Below, in pieces: positions 15,849-24,655 of a stretch of DNA of 64,000 bases. This DNA is from Rhizobacter sp. OV335. Lineage in GTDB: Bacteria; Pseudomonadota; Gammaproteobacteria; Burkholderiales; Burkholderiaceae_C. The stretch is from contig NZ_FRCQ01000033.1 of assembly GCF_900142965.1 (NCBI RefSeq), positions 1-64,000 on the forward strand. The letters run 5' to 3'. The translations under genes and the position numbers were made by a program. The notes beneath the pieces were generated by a model. That model did no database searches, was not told the origin of the DNA, and worked only from the letters and a program-made list of their open reading frames with translations. Position 1 is the stretch's first letter. Each line of letters starts with the position of its first letter.

Positions 15849-18272
15849 ATGCTGTTCGTCAACCCGCGGGCTGAGCGCCGGTCTTACGACGCCACGCTGC
15901 AGGCGATCCTGAATGTCGAGTCCGGGCGCGAGGGCCGGCGCTGGCTGCGGGCGTGGTCGCTGTTGAACGAAGGCGCCACGCCGCTGTGGCCGCTGCCGCG
16001 GCTCGCCGCGCAGCTCGGCATCGCGCACCTCGCGGTCAAGGATGAATCGACGCGCTCGCCGCTCGGCAGCTTCAAGGCGCTGGGGGCGCCGCTCGCGCTG
16101 CTGCGGCTGGTGTTGCGGCGCTGGCCAAATCGCGGGTGGCAGCCGGCCGATTTGCTGGCCGGGAAGCACGGCGCCGAACTGCGCGAGCTGGTGGTCATCA
16201 GCGCGACCGACGGCAACCACGGCCGCGCACTCGCGGCAGCCGCGCAGAGCATCGGCTGCCGCTGCGTGATCGTGCTGCACGCGCACGTCAGCGCCGAGCG
16301 CGAGGCACCGATCGCCGCGTTCGGTGCCGAGATCGTCCGCATCGCCGGCGACTACGACGCGTCGGTGCGCGAGGCCGCGCGGCTCGCCTCGGCGAACGGC
16401 TGGACGGTCGTCTCCGACACCTCGTACGACGGTTATGAAGAGATCCCTCGCGATGTGATGCAGGGCTACGGCACGATCGCCGACGAGGTGCTGGAGACGG
16501 GTGGGCCGCCGTTCACGCACGTCATCGTGCAGGGCGGCGTCGGCGGGCTCGCGGCCGGTGTTGTCAGCCATCTCTGGGAGCGCTTCGGCGCACAGCGGCC
16601 GACGTTCATCGTCGTCGAGCCGGCGCAGGCGGATTGCCTGCTGCAGAGCGCGCGCAGCGGTCGGGCCGCGCGCGCCAGTGGCTCGGTCGATTCGGTGATG
16701 GCCGGGCTGGCCTGCGGCGAGACTTCGCCGCTCGCGTGGCGCTTCTTGCAATCTGCCGTCGATGCGTTCATCACGGTGGATGACGATGCGGCCGTGCAGG
16801 CGATGCGCATGCTCGCCGAAGGCAGCGCCGGCGACGTGCCGGTGCTCGCCGGGGAATCGGGTGCGGCCGGGCTGGCGGGCTTGATCGCCGCGTTGGCCGA
16901 TCGCGGCGCAGCGCAGCAACTCGGCCTCGACGCGAACGCCCGCGTGCTGCTGCTGAACACCGAGGGTGCGACGGCGCCGGGCGTCTACGAATCGCTCACC
17001 GGTCAATCGCCCGATGCGGTGCTGGCGGCGCAGGCCGCGTGGCGGGCGCGCGAAGGCATCGACGGCGCAGCGCTGCTGGCGCGCATCGACCAACACGCCC
17101 GCATCGGCGCGATCGACGGCGGCGGCGTCTGCCGCATCGCGCTGACCGATGCGGATCGCGCGGGCCGCGAGCAGCTGGTGCAGTGGATGAAGGAGGCCGG
17201 GCTCGAGGTGCACGTCGACCAGATCGGCAACCTCTTCGGCATCCGCGCCGGCACGCACGACCTGCCGCCGGTGATGACCGGTTCGCACATCGATACCGTC
17301 GCCACCGGTGGCCGCTACGACGGCATCTACGGCGTGATGGCTGGACTGAAGGTGGTGCGGTGGCTCGACGCGCACGGCGTGCGCACGCGCCGCCCGCTGG
17401 TGGTTGCGGCCTTCACCAACGAAGAAGGCGTGCGCTTCATGCCCGACATGATGGGCTCGCTGGTGCATGCCGGCGGGCTGCCGCTGCAGCAAGCGCTCGA
17501 CACGATCGGCACCGACGGCGCGCGGCTCGGCGACGAGCTGCAGCGCATCGGCTTCGCCGGTGCGATGCGCTGCGGCACGATCCGCCCGCATGCCTTCGTC
17601 GAGCTGCACATCGAGCAGGGGCCGGTGCTGGAGTCCGAAGGCATCGCGATCGGCGCGGTGCACGACCTGCAGGGCATCTCATGGCAGTCGATCGCGATCC
17701 AGGGGCAGTCGAACCACGCGGGCACCACGCCGATGCACCTGCGCCGTGACGCCGGGCATTGCGCGGCGGCGATCGCCGTCTTCGTGCGCGAGCTGGCGCT
17801 GCGCTTCGGCGGCGCGCAGGTGGGAACGGTCGGCGCGATCGAGCTGCACCCGAACCTGATCAACGTGATCGCGTCGCGCGCGACGCTGACGGTCGATCTG
17901 CGCAACACCGACGAGGCGGTGCTGCAGCATGCCGAGGCCGAGCTGGACGGCTTCGTGCAGCGGCTCGCGGCCGAGCAAGGCGTGACGATCACCGCGCGAC
18001 CGCTGGCCCGCTTCGAGCCGGTGCGTTTCGACGAGCGGCTGGTCGGCCGCATCGAGCAGGCCGCGGCGGCGCGCGGGCTCACGCAGCGGCGCATCACGTC
18101 GGGCGCGGGGCACGACGCGCAGATGATCGCGCGCATCGCGCCGTCGGCAATGATCTTCGTGCCCAGCCGCGGCGGCATCAGCCACAACCAGCGTGAGTTC
18201 ACTGCGCCCGGTCAGCTGCGCGACGGCGCGAACGTGCTGCTCGATGTGCTGCGGGCGCTGGCGGACGAATAG
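15849..18272 (+). CDS. Fused diaminopropionate ammonia-lyase / Zn-dependent N-carbamoyl amidase
   Basis: 807 residues in one uninterrupted frame. Residues 1 to about 395 are a PLP-dependent diaminopropionate ammonia-lyase: K76 in GSFKALGA, the PLP loop SATDGNHGRALA, the Gly-rich VIVQGGVGGLAAGV, and the family's closing LLLNTEGATAPGVYE. Residues about 405-807 are a hydantoinase/carbamoylase-family M20 enzyme: GSHIDTVATGGRYDGIYGV, FTNEEGVRF, HIEQGPVLE and SGAGHDAQM carry the two-metal site. The first activity gives pyruvate and ammonia from 2,3-diaminopropionate; the second removes carbamoyl groups from amino acids. In enterobacteria the two are separate neighbours (ygeX, ygeY region). Fusion implies consecutive steps on one compound. 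Confidence 0.9.
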   Translation: MLFVNPRAERRSYDATLQAILNVESGREGRRWLRAWSLLNEGATPLWPLPRLAAQLGIAHLAVKDESTRSPLGSFKALGAPLALLRLVLRRWPNRGWQPADLLAGKHGAELRELVVISATDGNHGRALAAAAQSIGCRCVIVLHAHVSAEREAPIAAFGAEIVRIAGDYDASVREAARLASANGWTVVSDTSYDGYEEIPRDVMQGYGTIADEVLETGGPPFTHVIVQGGVGGLAAGVVSHLWERFGAQRPTFIVVEPAQADCLLQSARSGRAARASGSVDSVMAGLACGETSPLAWRFLQSAVDAFITVDDDAAVQAMRMLAEGSAGDVPVLAGESGAAGLAGLIAALADRGAAQQLGLDANARVLLLNTEGATAPGVYESLTGQSPDAVLAAQAAWRAREGIDGAALLARIDQHARIGAIDGGGVCRIALTDADRAGREQLVQWMKEAGLEVHVDQIGNLFGIRAGTHDLPPVMTGSHIDTVATGGRYDGIYGVMAGLKVVRWLDAHGVRTRRPLVVAAFTNEEGVRFMPDMMGSLVHAGGLPLQQALDTIGTDGARLGDELQRIGFAGAMRCGTIRPHAFVELHIEQGPVLESEGIAIGAVHDLQGISWQSIAIQGQSNHAGTTPMHLRRDAGHCAAAIAVFVRELALRFGGAQVGTVGAIELHPNLINVIASRATLTVDLRNTDEAVLQHAEAELDGFVQRLAAEQGVTITARPLARFEPVRFDERLVGRIEQAAAARGLTQRRITSGAGHDAQMIARIAPSAMIFVPSRGGISHNQREFTAPGQLRDGANVLLDVLRALADE

Positions 18273-18295
18273 CAAAGCACCCCGTAGCAAATCAC

Positions 18296-18432
18296 CCCGT
18301 TCGCCCTGAGCCTGTCGAAGGGCCTGCGCGCTTGGCACCACGGCTTCGACAAGCTCAGCCTGAACGGGTGAGGCACAACCCTTCGACGGACGGGCCCTCG
18401 ACAAGCTCGGTCCCTGCTCAGGGCGAACGGGG
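18296..18432. repeat. Dispersed palindromic repeats between convergent genes
   Basis: CGTTCGCCCTGAGCCTGTCGAAGGGC at the left faces GGCTTCGACAAGCTCAGCCTGAACGGG, forming an inverted pair. A 56-bp unit beginning AACCCTTCGACGGACGGGCC runs from 18377 to 18432 and is repeated almost exactly at 24601-24655. The unit overlaps the last codons and stop of the dehydrogenase gene. It lies between two convergent genes, where it may act as a bidirectional terminator. Confidence 0.85.
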
Positions 18433-19329
18433 ATGGGGAGGCACCAGCGTCGTGCCGGTGATCTGCTCCTGCGCCTCCACCAGCGACGGCACGAACTTCG
18501 CGCCATGGCCCAACGCGCTGGCCAGCGTCAGCGACTGGTGCACCGCCTCGCCCAACCAGGCCGGCACCGTCAGGCTCTCGGCCAGGTGCGTGTAGTAGCG
18601 CAGATCCTTGCGCGCGTTGTCGAGCTCGAACGACAAGCCCTTCACGTCGCCCTGCAGCGTCTTCGCCATCGCCTGGAACAGCCCGGAGTTGACCGCGCCG
18701 ACCGTCGTCACCGCCACCAGCTGACCCAGGTCGACCCCAGCACGCCGGCCGACCGCGAAGGCCTCGGCCGTCGACGTGCAGATGGCCTGTGCCATGAAGT
18801 TGTAGAGCAGCTTGACGACATGCCCCGCACCCGGCGGGCCGACGTGGTGCAGGTTCTCCGCGAAGCAGCGCAGCAACGGCTCGACGCGCGCGAAATCGGC
18901 CTGCTCGGCGCCGACCATCACCGTCAGCCGGCCGGCCTCCGCATCGGGAGCCGAGCGCGCCAGCGGCGCGTCGATCAGCAGCACCTGCTGCGCGGCACAG
19001 CGCTCGCGCAACACCGCGGTCGAGGCCGGCTCGCTGGTCGAGCAGTCGACGATCACGAGCCCCGGCTTCGGCCGCGCAAGCAGCCCGCCGTCGCCGGCGA
19101 ACAGCCCCTCGACCTGCGGCGTGCCGGTCACGCAGATGAACACCACGTCGCAACGCGCGGCCAGCTCGGCCGGCGTGTCGAGCTGCAGCGCGCCACGCTC
19201 GATCAGGTCGGCCACGCGCTCGCGGTTGCGGTGCACGGTGAGGTGCAGCGCGTGCCCCTTCAGCTGCAGGTTCTTCGCGATGCCGTGGCCCATCAGGCCG
19301 CTGGCGCCGATGAATCCGATGTTGCTCAT
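18418..19329 (-). CDS. NAD(P)-dependent beta-hydroxyacid dehydrogenase (3-HIBDH/GarR family)
   Basis: 303 residues, normal for the family. The N-terminal Rossmann motif is GFIGASGLMGHGIAKNL. FICVTGTPQVEG and VDCSTSEPAS are the substrate loops, DAPLARS follows, and GAGHVVKLLYNF contains the catalytic Lys. The enzyme would oxidise a 3-hydroxyacid such as tartronate semialdehyde-related or hydroxyisobutyrate compounds; the exact substrate is unclear. The tail (PPHPRSP, stop) is written by the dispersed repeat. Divergent from the GntR regulator, 53 bp apart, suggesting local control. Confidence 0.9.
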   Translation of the reverse strand: MSNIGFIGASGLMGHGIAKNLQLKGHALHLTVHRNRERVADLIERGALQLDTPAELAARCDVVFICVTGTPQVEGLFAGDGGLLARPKPGLVIVDCSTSEPASTAVLRERCAAQQVLLIDAPLARSAPDAEAGRLTVMVGAEQADFARVEPLLRCFAENLHHVGPPGAGHVVKLLYNFMAQAICTSTAEAFAVGRRAGVDLGQLVAVTTVGAVNSGLFQAMAKTLQGDVKGLSFELDNARKDLRYYTHLAESLTVPAWLGEAVHQSLTLASALGHGAKFVPSLVEAQEQITGTTLVPPHPRSP

Positions 19330-19382
19330 TTGGTGGTCTCCTGGTGTCTTGTTGATGGGACTGTTGGCAGAATCGATCGCTC

Positions 19383-20051
19383 ATGACGCGCCCCACCGCC
19401 CCCTCGCCGCTGCCCGCCGACGCGCAAGACGTCGCCCGGCTGCTCGGCGAAGACATCATCTTCGGCCGGCTCGCGCCCGGCAGCCGCCTGGTCGAAGACC
19501 CGCTGATGGCGCGCTTCGGCGCGACGCGCCACGGCGTGCGCCAGGCGCTGGCCGAGCTGGAGCGCATCGGCATCGTGGTGCGCGAAAAGAACAAGGGCGC
19601 CAGCGTGCGCGCACTGGCCGCCACCGAGGTGCGGCAGATCTACGAGGTGCGCGAGCTGCTGCACCGGCAGGCGGCGCTGCGAATTCCGCTGCCGGCCGAT
19701 GCCGCGCTGGTGTCGGCGCTCGAAGCGCTGCACCGGCAGTTCGTCGCCGCGCTGCACGCTGGCGACCACGGCACGGTGCACCGCATCAACGACGAGTTCC
19801 ACCTGACGCTGTTCGGCGGCTGCGGCAACCCGTACCTCGTCGACTCGATCCGCCACTTCATGTGGCTGAGCCTGCCGGTGCGGGCCCAGCGCACCGCCGC
19901 GGCCGGCCATTCGGAAGCTGCGGCCGAAGAGCACCTGCAGATGATCCGGCTGCTGAAGGGTCGCGACAACGCGGCGTTGGCAGAGCTGTGCGTCGCGCAT
20001 CTGCAGCTGGCGAAGCGGGACTACCTGGAGGCCACCGATCACCAGCGGTGA
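19383..20051 (+). CDS. GntR family regulator, FCD type
   Basis: 222 residues. Winged HTH at about 12-78 (DIIFGRLAPGSRLVEDPLMA, TRHGVRQALAELERIGIVV), then an all-helical FCD domain (about 85-210). Metal-ligand candidates are DEFHLTLF and the His in EEHLQMIRLL. FCD regulators bind organic acids. It sits between the divergent dehydrogenase and the convergent aldo/keto reductase and most likely controls the catabolic cluster. The 3' end overlaps the reductase end by 13 bp. Confidence 0.92.
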   Translation: MTRPTAPSPLPADAQDVARLLGEDIIFGRLAPGSRLVEDPLMARFGATRHGVRQALAELERIGIVVREKNKGASVRALAATEVRQIYEVRELLHRQAALRIPLPADAALVSALEALHRQFVAALHAGDHGTVHRINDEFHLTLFGGCGNPYLVDSIRHFMWLSLPVRAQRTAAAGHSEAAAEEHLQMIRLLKGRDNAALAELCVAHLQLAKRDYLEATDHQR

Positions 20052-21022
20052 TGGACCTGGGCCTTCGCGTGTTTCTCGTAGATGGCGTTGACGGCCCGCA
20101 TCGTCTCGGCTGACAAGGCCGGCAGGTCGGCCGCGTTCATGTTCTCCTCGACCTGCGCCGGCTTGCGCCCTCCGGGAATCGCACAGGTCACCGCCTCTTG
20201 CATCAGGATCCAGCGCAGCGCGAACTGCGCCAGCGTCTGGCCGGCCGGCACCAGCGGGCGCAGTGCCTCGACCGCTTCGAGCCCGCTCGCATAGTCGAGC
20301 CCCGAGAAGGTCTCGCCCTTGTCGAACGCCGCGCCTTCGCGGTTGAAGCTGCGGTGGTCGTCGGCGGCGAACTGCGTCTGGCGCGTCAGCCCGCCCGACA
20401 GCAGGCCCGACGACAGCGGCAGCCGCGCGAGGATGCCGACGCGGCGCGCCAGCGCCTCGCGGAACAGCAGCTCGGCCGGCCGCTGGCGGAAGATGTTGTA
20501 GATGATCTGCACCGACTGCACGCCGGGGAAGTCGATCGCCTTCAGCGCCTCTTCGACCTTCTCGACGCTGACACCGTAGTGGCGCAGCTTGCCGGCCCGC
20601 ACCAGGTCGTCGAGCACGCCGAACACCTCGGGCATGTAGTACACCGGCGTCGGCGGGCAGTGCAGCTGCAGCAGGTCGAGCGCGTCGGTGCCGAGGTTGC
20701 GCAGGCTGCGCTCGACGAAGGCAGTCAGGTTCTCGCGGTTGTAGCCCTCGGCCGCATGCGGGCTCAGCCGCCGGCCGGCCTTGGTGGCCACGTAGAAGGT
20801 CTCGCTGCGCTCCTTGCGCAGTCGCGCGATCAGCCGCTCGCTGTGGCCGTCGCCATACACGTCGGCGGTGTCGAAGAAGTTGACGCCCAGGTCGAGCGCG
20901 CGGTGCAGCGCGGCCATCGATTCGCCGTCGTTCACCTGGCCCCAGGTGCCGCCGATGGCCCAGGCGCCGAAGCTGATCGTGGACACCTTCCAGCCGGTGC
21001 GGCCAAGTTCGCGGTAATGCAT
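20039..21022 (-). CDS. Aldo/keto reductase
   Basis: 327 residues from ATG at 21022 (MHYRELGRTGWKVSTISFG), preceded by GGAGAC. The catalytic tetrad is visible: Asp and Tyr in FFDTADVYGDG, Lys in YVATKAG, His in LLQLHCPPT. The NADPH-binding end has AIPGGRKPAQVEENM. It is an AKR of the YajO/YghZ-like group, probably reducing aldehydes or keto compounds with NADPH. Upstream is a 12-bp palindrome (21050-21061). Confidence 0.92.
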   Translation of the reverse strand: MHYRELGRTGWKVSTISFGAWAIGGTWGQVNDGESMAALHRALDLGVNFFDTADVYGDGHSERLIARLRKERSETFYVATKAGRRLSPHAAEGYNRENLTAFVERSLRNLGTDALDLLQLHCPPTPVYYMPEVFGVLDDLVRAGKLRHYGVSVEKVEEALKAIDFPGVQSVQIIYNIFRQRPAELLFREALARRVGILARLPLSSGLLSGGLTRQTQFAADDHRSFNREGAAFDKGETFSGLDYASGLEAVEALRPLVPAGQTLAQFALRWILMQEAVTCAIPGGRKPAQVEENMNAADLPALSAETMRAVNAIYEKHAKAQVHHRW

Positions 21023-21049
21023 GGGTCTGTCTCCAGAGATGTTTCGCGG

Positions 21050-21061
21050 ATTATCGATAAT
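21050..21061. promoter_or_regulatory. Palindrome ATTATCGATAAT, candidate operator
   Basis: Perfect 12-bp palindrome in the 228-bp divergent gap between the reductase (28 bp upstream of its ATG) and the TonB receptor. It is AT-rich in a GC-rich setting. It resembles part of a Fur box (GATAAT halves) but lacks the full 19-bp form. Confidence 0.4.
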
Positions 21062-21250
21062 TTCACGCGCACGGGGCCAATTGGGAACGTTTCTCAACAC
21101 GGTAGCCCGGCGATTTATCATGCGCGCACGGCGAATGTCGTCCATCGTTTCATCAATCGCCAGCCATCGCGCTCCCAATGGAACCGCATCCGGTCCCGGG
21201 TCGCCCAGCCAGCACAAGTGCCCGCAACAGGGCATCGGAGCCTCTTTTCC

Positions 21251-23329
21251 ATGGCAGTTCACCCCTCCTTCCGTCCGCTGACGGCCATTGCGCTCGCGAT
21301 CGTCGCGTTGCCGCTCGTCGTGCGCGCCCAGCAGTCCGACGCGGCTGAAGTCACGCTCGAACCGGTGCAGGTCAGCGGCAACTGGCTGGGCAGCGGCCTG
21401 CAGAACAGCGTGAAGAGCTTCGCCGGGGCACGCACCGTCGTGAAGAAGGAAGAGATCGAGCAGACCGGCGCGGCCTCGATCGGCGACGTGATGCGACGCA
21501 TCCCCGGCGTGCAGTCGACCGAGAACTCCGGCAGCGCCGGCAGCGCGATCTCGCTGAACATCGGCGTGCGCGGGCTGACCGGGCGCTACTCGCCGCGCTC
21601 CACCGTGCTGCTCGACGGCATCCCGCTGGCGGTCGCGCCCTACGGCCAGCCGCAGCTGTCGTTCGCGCCGGTGAGCCTGAACAACATCGAGTCGGTCGAC
21701 GTCGTGCGCGGCGGCGGCGCGGTGCGCTACGGGCCGCAGAACGTCGGCGGCATCATCAACTTCAACACCCGCTCGATCCCGGCCACCGACACGTTGAGCG
21801 GCGACGCGACGGTGCGCTACAACGACTTCAGCGAAGGTGGCGGGCACAACACGCAGTACAGCCTGTTCCTCGGCCGTGAACTCGACAACGGGCTCGGCCT
21901 GGCGCTGCTGTATTCCGGGCTGGACGGCAGCGAATGGCGCGCCAACAGCGACGAGAAGGTGAACGACCTGGCCGTCAAGTTCCGCCAGCCGCTCGTCGGC
22001 AAGGCCGAGGTCTACGGCAAGCTCTCGTACTACGACGTCACCTCGCGCACGCCCGGCGGCCTGACCCCGGCGCAGTACGACGCCGACCCGTTCCGGAACA
22101 CCCGCCCCACCGACTACTGGAGCGGCGTGCGCAAGGGCATCGACCTGGGCTACCTGAACCCGCTGTCGGCCACGCAGGAGGCCGAGGTGCGGCTCTACTA
22201 CAACGAGAGTTCGCGAGCGAGCGTGCTGATCAACACCGGCGGCACCTTGCTGACGCACCAGCCGCGCAACTACCGCGTGCTGGGCGTCGAGCCGCGCTAC
22301 ACGCAGCGCCTCGCATTCGGCAGCGTGGCGCACGACGTGACGGTGGGCTACCGGTTCGTGCGCGAGCGCGGCGACGACAACAGCTTCACCGAGAACTTCC
22401 CGAGTGGCGGGGCCAACCCGACGACCAGCTTCGAGAACGAGACCGACGCCCATGCGGTGTATGTGGACGATCGCATCGCGATCGGCAACTGGCGCATCAC
22501 GCCGGGCGTGCGCTTCGAGCACATCAGCACCACGCGGATCGACGGTGCTGGCAAGACCTTCGACACCGACAACAACAAGGCGCTGCCGTCGGTGAACGTG
22601 GCATGGCTGGTGACCAGCGAGTGGACGCTGTTCAGCAACTACAACACCTCGTTCGGCCCGGTGCAGAACATCCAGCTGAACTCGCAGACGGCCACCAACC
22701 CGCTGAAGCCCGAGGTCGCGAAGACCTTCGAGCTCGGCACGCGCTGGAAGAGCGCGACGCTGAGCGCGGAGCTGACGGCCTTCCGGCTGCGCTTCGACAA
22801 CCAGATCCAGCAGGTGACTGCAGGCGCGTTCCCCAGGTTCGCGAACCTGGGCGCCACCAAGCACGACGGCGTCGAGACGGCGCTCGACTACAGCTTCGAC
22901 AAGGACAGCGCCCTCGCCGGCCTGAACGTCTTCGCGAACTACACGCACACGCGGGCACTGCAGGAGTCGGGCGACACGGCGGGCAACGAGGTGCCGTTCT
23001 ACTCGCGCGACACCGACACCGTCGGCGCGCGCTACCGGCTGGCCGCGTGGTCGTTCAACCTGTCGAGCACGCACCAGAGCTCGCAGTTCTCGGACAACGC
23101 CAACGGCTGGGCTGAAACCGTCAACGGTGGCGCCGGTCTCGTCCCCGGCTACCGCCTGTGGAACGCGCAGGTCGGCTGGAAGCTGCCGACCGCCACCGCG
23201 ATCGATGTGCAGGTGGGCATCAACAACCTGGCGGACAAGCGCTACTACACGCGCAACGTCGACGGCAACCTCGGCCGCATGGTGGGCGCGCCGCGCACCA
23301 CCTACGTCCAGGCGCGCGTGGCGTTCTGA
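21251..23329 (+). CDS. TonB-dependent ferric-siderophore receptor (FecA-like)
   Basis: 692 residues. Signal peptide 1-26 (cleavage after VVRA), then a plug domain: EEIEQTGAASIGDVMRRIPGVQ, GVRGLTGRYSPRSTVLLDGIP, VDVVRGGGAVRYGPQNVGG. The rest is the 22-strand barrel ending in a C-terminal Phe (YVQARVAF), typical of outer-membrane proteins. There is no N-terminal signalling domain, so no FecR-type regulation. The next gene overlaps its stop (TGATG) and encodes a PepSY membrane protein, the usual partner in ferric-chelate reduction. Substrate likely an iron chelate; iron control is expected but no clear Fur box was found. Confidence 0.93.
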   Translation: MAVHPSFRPLTAIALAIVALPLVVRAQQSDAAEVTLEPVQVSGNWLGSGLQNSVKSFAGARTVVKKEEIEQTGAASIGDVMRRIPGVQSTENSGSAGSAISLNIGVRGLTGRYSPRSTVLLDGIPLAVAPYGQPQLSFAPVSLNNIESVDVVRGGGAVRYGPQNVGGIINFNTRSIPATDTLSGDATVRYNDFSEGGGHNTQYSLFLGRELDNGLGLALLYSGLDGSEWRANSDEKVNDLAVKFRQPLVGKAEVYGKLSYYDVTSRTPGGLTPAQYDADPFRNTRPTDYWSGVRKGIDLGYLNPLSATQEAEVRLYYNESSRASVLINTGGTLLTHQPRNYRVLGVEPRYTQRLAFGSVAHDVTVGYRFVRERGDDNSFTENFPSGGANPTTSFENETDAHAVYVDDRIAIGNWRITPGVRFEHISTTRIDGAGKTFDTDNNKALPSVNVAWLVTSEWTLFSNYNTSFGPVQNIQLNSQTATNPLKPEVAKTFELGTRWKSATLSAELTAFRLRFDNQIQQVTAGAFPRFANLGATKHDGVETALDYSFDKDSALAGLNVFANYTHTRALQESGDTAGNEVPFYSRDTDTVGARYRLAAWSFNLSSTHQSSQFSDNANGWAETVNGGAGLVPGYRLWNAQVGWKLPTATAIDVQVGINNLADKRYYTRNVDGNLGRMVGAPRTTYVQARVAF

Positions 23330-24450
23330 TGAGCGCCATCGCGCAAGCGCCGTCGCGACGCCAGGGGCTGCGCCGCGTGTGGCTGCGGCTGCACCGCTGG
23401 ATGGGGCTCAGCGTCGGCTGGGTGCTGGCCATCGTCGGGCTGCTCGGCGCGGTGCTGGTGGTCGCGCAGCCGGTGGACCGCTGGGCGCATCCGAACCTGT
23501 TCAAGGCAGACACCCAGGTCGAGGCAGCCGGCGGGACCGCGGTGGCGCTGGAGCCGATCCGGCAGCGCCTGGTCGCCGAGTTCGGCAGCGCCAGCGCGAT
23601 GACCTTCCGCCCGCCGCGCACGTCTGACGAGACGCTGTGGGTGCTGGTGCGCGGCAAGCGCTGGGGCGGCACCGTCTACTTCGATCCCGTCACCGGCCGC
23701 GAGCAGGGCCGGCGCGGCGACAGCGAAGGCTTCGTCGGCTTCACGTTCAAGCTGCACAGCTCGCTGCTGCTGCAGGACACCGGCAAGGCGATGCTCGCGT
23801 GCGGCGCGCTGGCCTACCTGCTGATGCTGGTGACCGGCGTGGTGCTGTGGTGGCCGCGGCGCTGGCCGCCGTCGTGGCGCGTCGAGCTGCGCCAGGGCGT
23901 GCTGCGCGGGCTGTTCGACCTGCACCGCACCGGCGGCGTGATCATGGGGCTGGTGATCGCGGTGTCGGTGGCGAGCGGCGCCTACATGGCGTGGCGGCCA
24001 CTCGGCGAGTTCGTCACCTTCCTGGCCGGCGGCACGTTCATGCGCCCACCGGCCCTGCCGAAAGAGGCGAAGGACGCGCCGGGCGGATCGCCCGTCACCG
24101 TCGACGAGCTGGCCGCGCAGGCGCAGCGGCAGTTCCCTGCGGACCCGATCGGCTACATCCAGTTGCCCGGCCCGGACCGCCCGGTGCGCGTGCGCATGCG
24201 GCTGCCCGACGATCCGCATCCGAACGGGTTGACTTCCGTCTGGCTGCACCCGCGCACCGGTGAAGTCCTGTCGGTGCAACGCTGGAGTGAATTGGATCCG
24301 GGCGGCCGCGCGGTGGCCTGGGTCTACCCGCTGCACGTCGGCGAGCTCGGCGGCCTGCCGCAGCAGGTGCTGACCTTCTTCAGCGGCCTGGCACTCGGCG
24401 GCCTCGGGCTGACCGGCGTGTGGCTGTGGTGGCGACGCCGGCCGGCCTGA
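23329..24450 (+). CDS. PepSY-associated inner-membrane protein (siderophore reductase-like)
   Basis: 373 residues with four membrane segments: about 25-50 (GWVLAIVGLLGAVLVVAQP), 150-175, 200-225 and 345-370. The opening RRVWLRLHRWMGLSVG is the family start, with a haem-ligand-like His. A second LHRTGGVIMGLV appears near residue 205. Two periplasmic PepSY-like segments are at about 60-145 and 260-335. Proteins of this type sit beside TonB receptors and are thought to reduce imported ferric complexes at the inner membrane. It starts in the stop codon of the receptor, so the two are translationally coupled. Confidence 0.88.
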   Translation: MSAIAQAPSRRQGLRRVWLRLHRWMGLSVGWVLAIVGLLGAVLVVAQPVDRWAHPNLFKADTQVEAAGGTAVALEPIRQRLVAEFGSASAMTFRPPRTSDETLWVLVRGKRWGGTVYFDPVTGREQGRRGDSEGFVGFTFKLHSSLLLQDTGKAMLACGALAYLLMLVTGVVLWWPRRWPPSWRVELRQGVLRGLFDLHRTGGVIMGLVIAVSVASGAYMAWRPLGEFVTFLAGGTFMRPPALPKEAKDAPGGSPVTVDELAAQAQRQFPADPIGYIQLPGPDRPVRVRMRLPDDPHPNGLTSVWLHPRTGEVLSVQRWSELDPGGRAVAWVYPLHVGELGGLPQQVLTFFSGLALGGLGLTGVWLWWRRRPA

Positions 24451-24475
24451 GCAAAACGGGGCAGGACTGAGCCCA

Positions 24476-24655
24476 CCCTCGTTCGGGCTGAGCTTGTCGA
24501 AGCCCCGGTCCGATGCGAGCAGGCCCTTCGACAGGCTCAGGGCGAACGGGGCATTGCCGTTCGGGCTGAGCTTGTCGAAGCCCCCCCGAGCGTCGGACAC
24601 AACCCTTCGACGGACGGGCCCTCGACAAGCTCGGTCCCTGCTCAGGGCGAACGGG
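24476..24655. repeat. Dispersed repeats between convergent genes
   Basis: CGTTCGGGCTGAGCTTGTCGAAGCCCC occurs twice in direct orientation (about 24479 and 24559) around one inverted GCCCTTCGACAGGCTCAGGGCGAACGG. A 55-bp unit at 24601-24655 repeats that at 18377-18432. The right unit supplies the final codons and stop of the SDR gene. Confidence 0.85.

Noticed and set aside
14679-17663. 994-residue minus-strand frame opposite the amidohydrolase and fusion gene
   Set aside because: Composition is His/Arg/Ala-rich, no motifs; the plus-strand genes are unambiguous.
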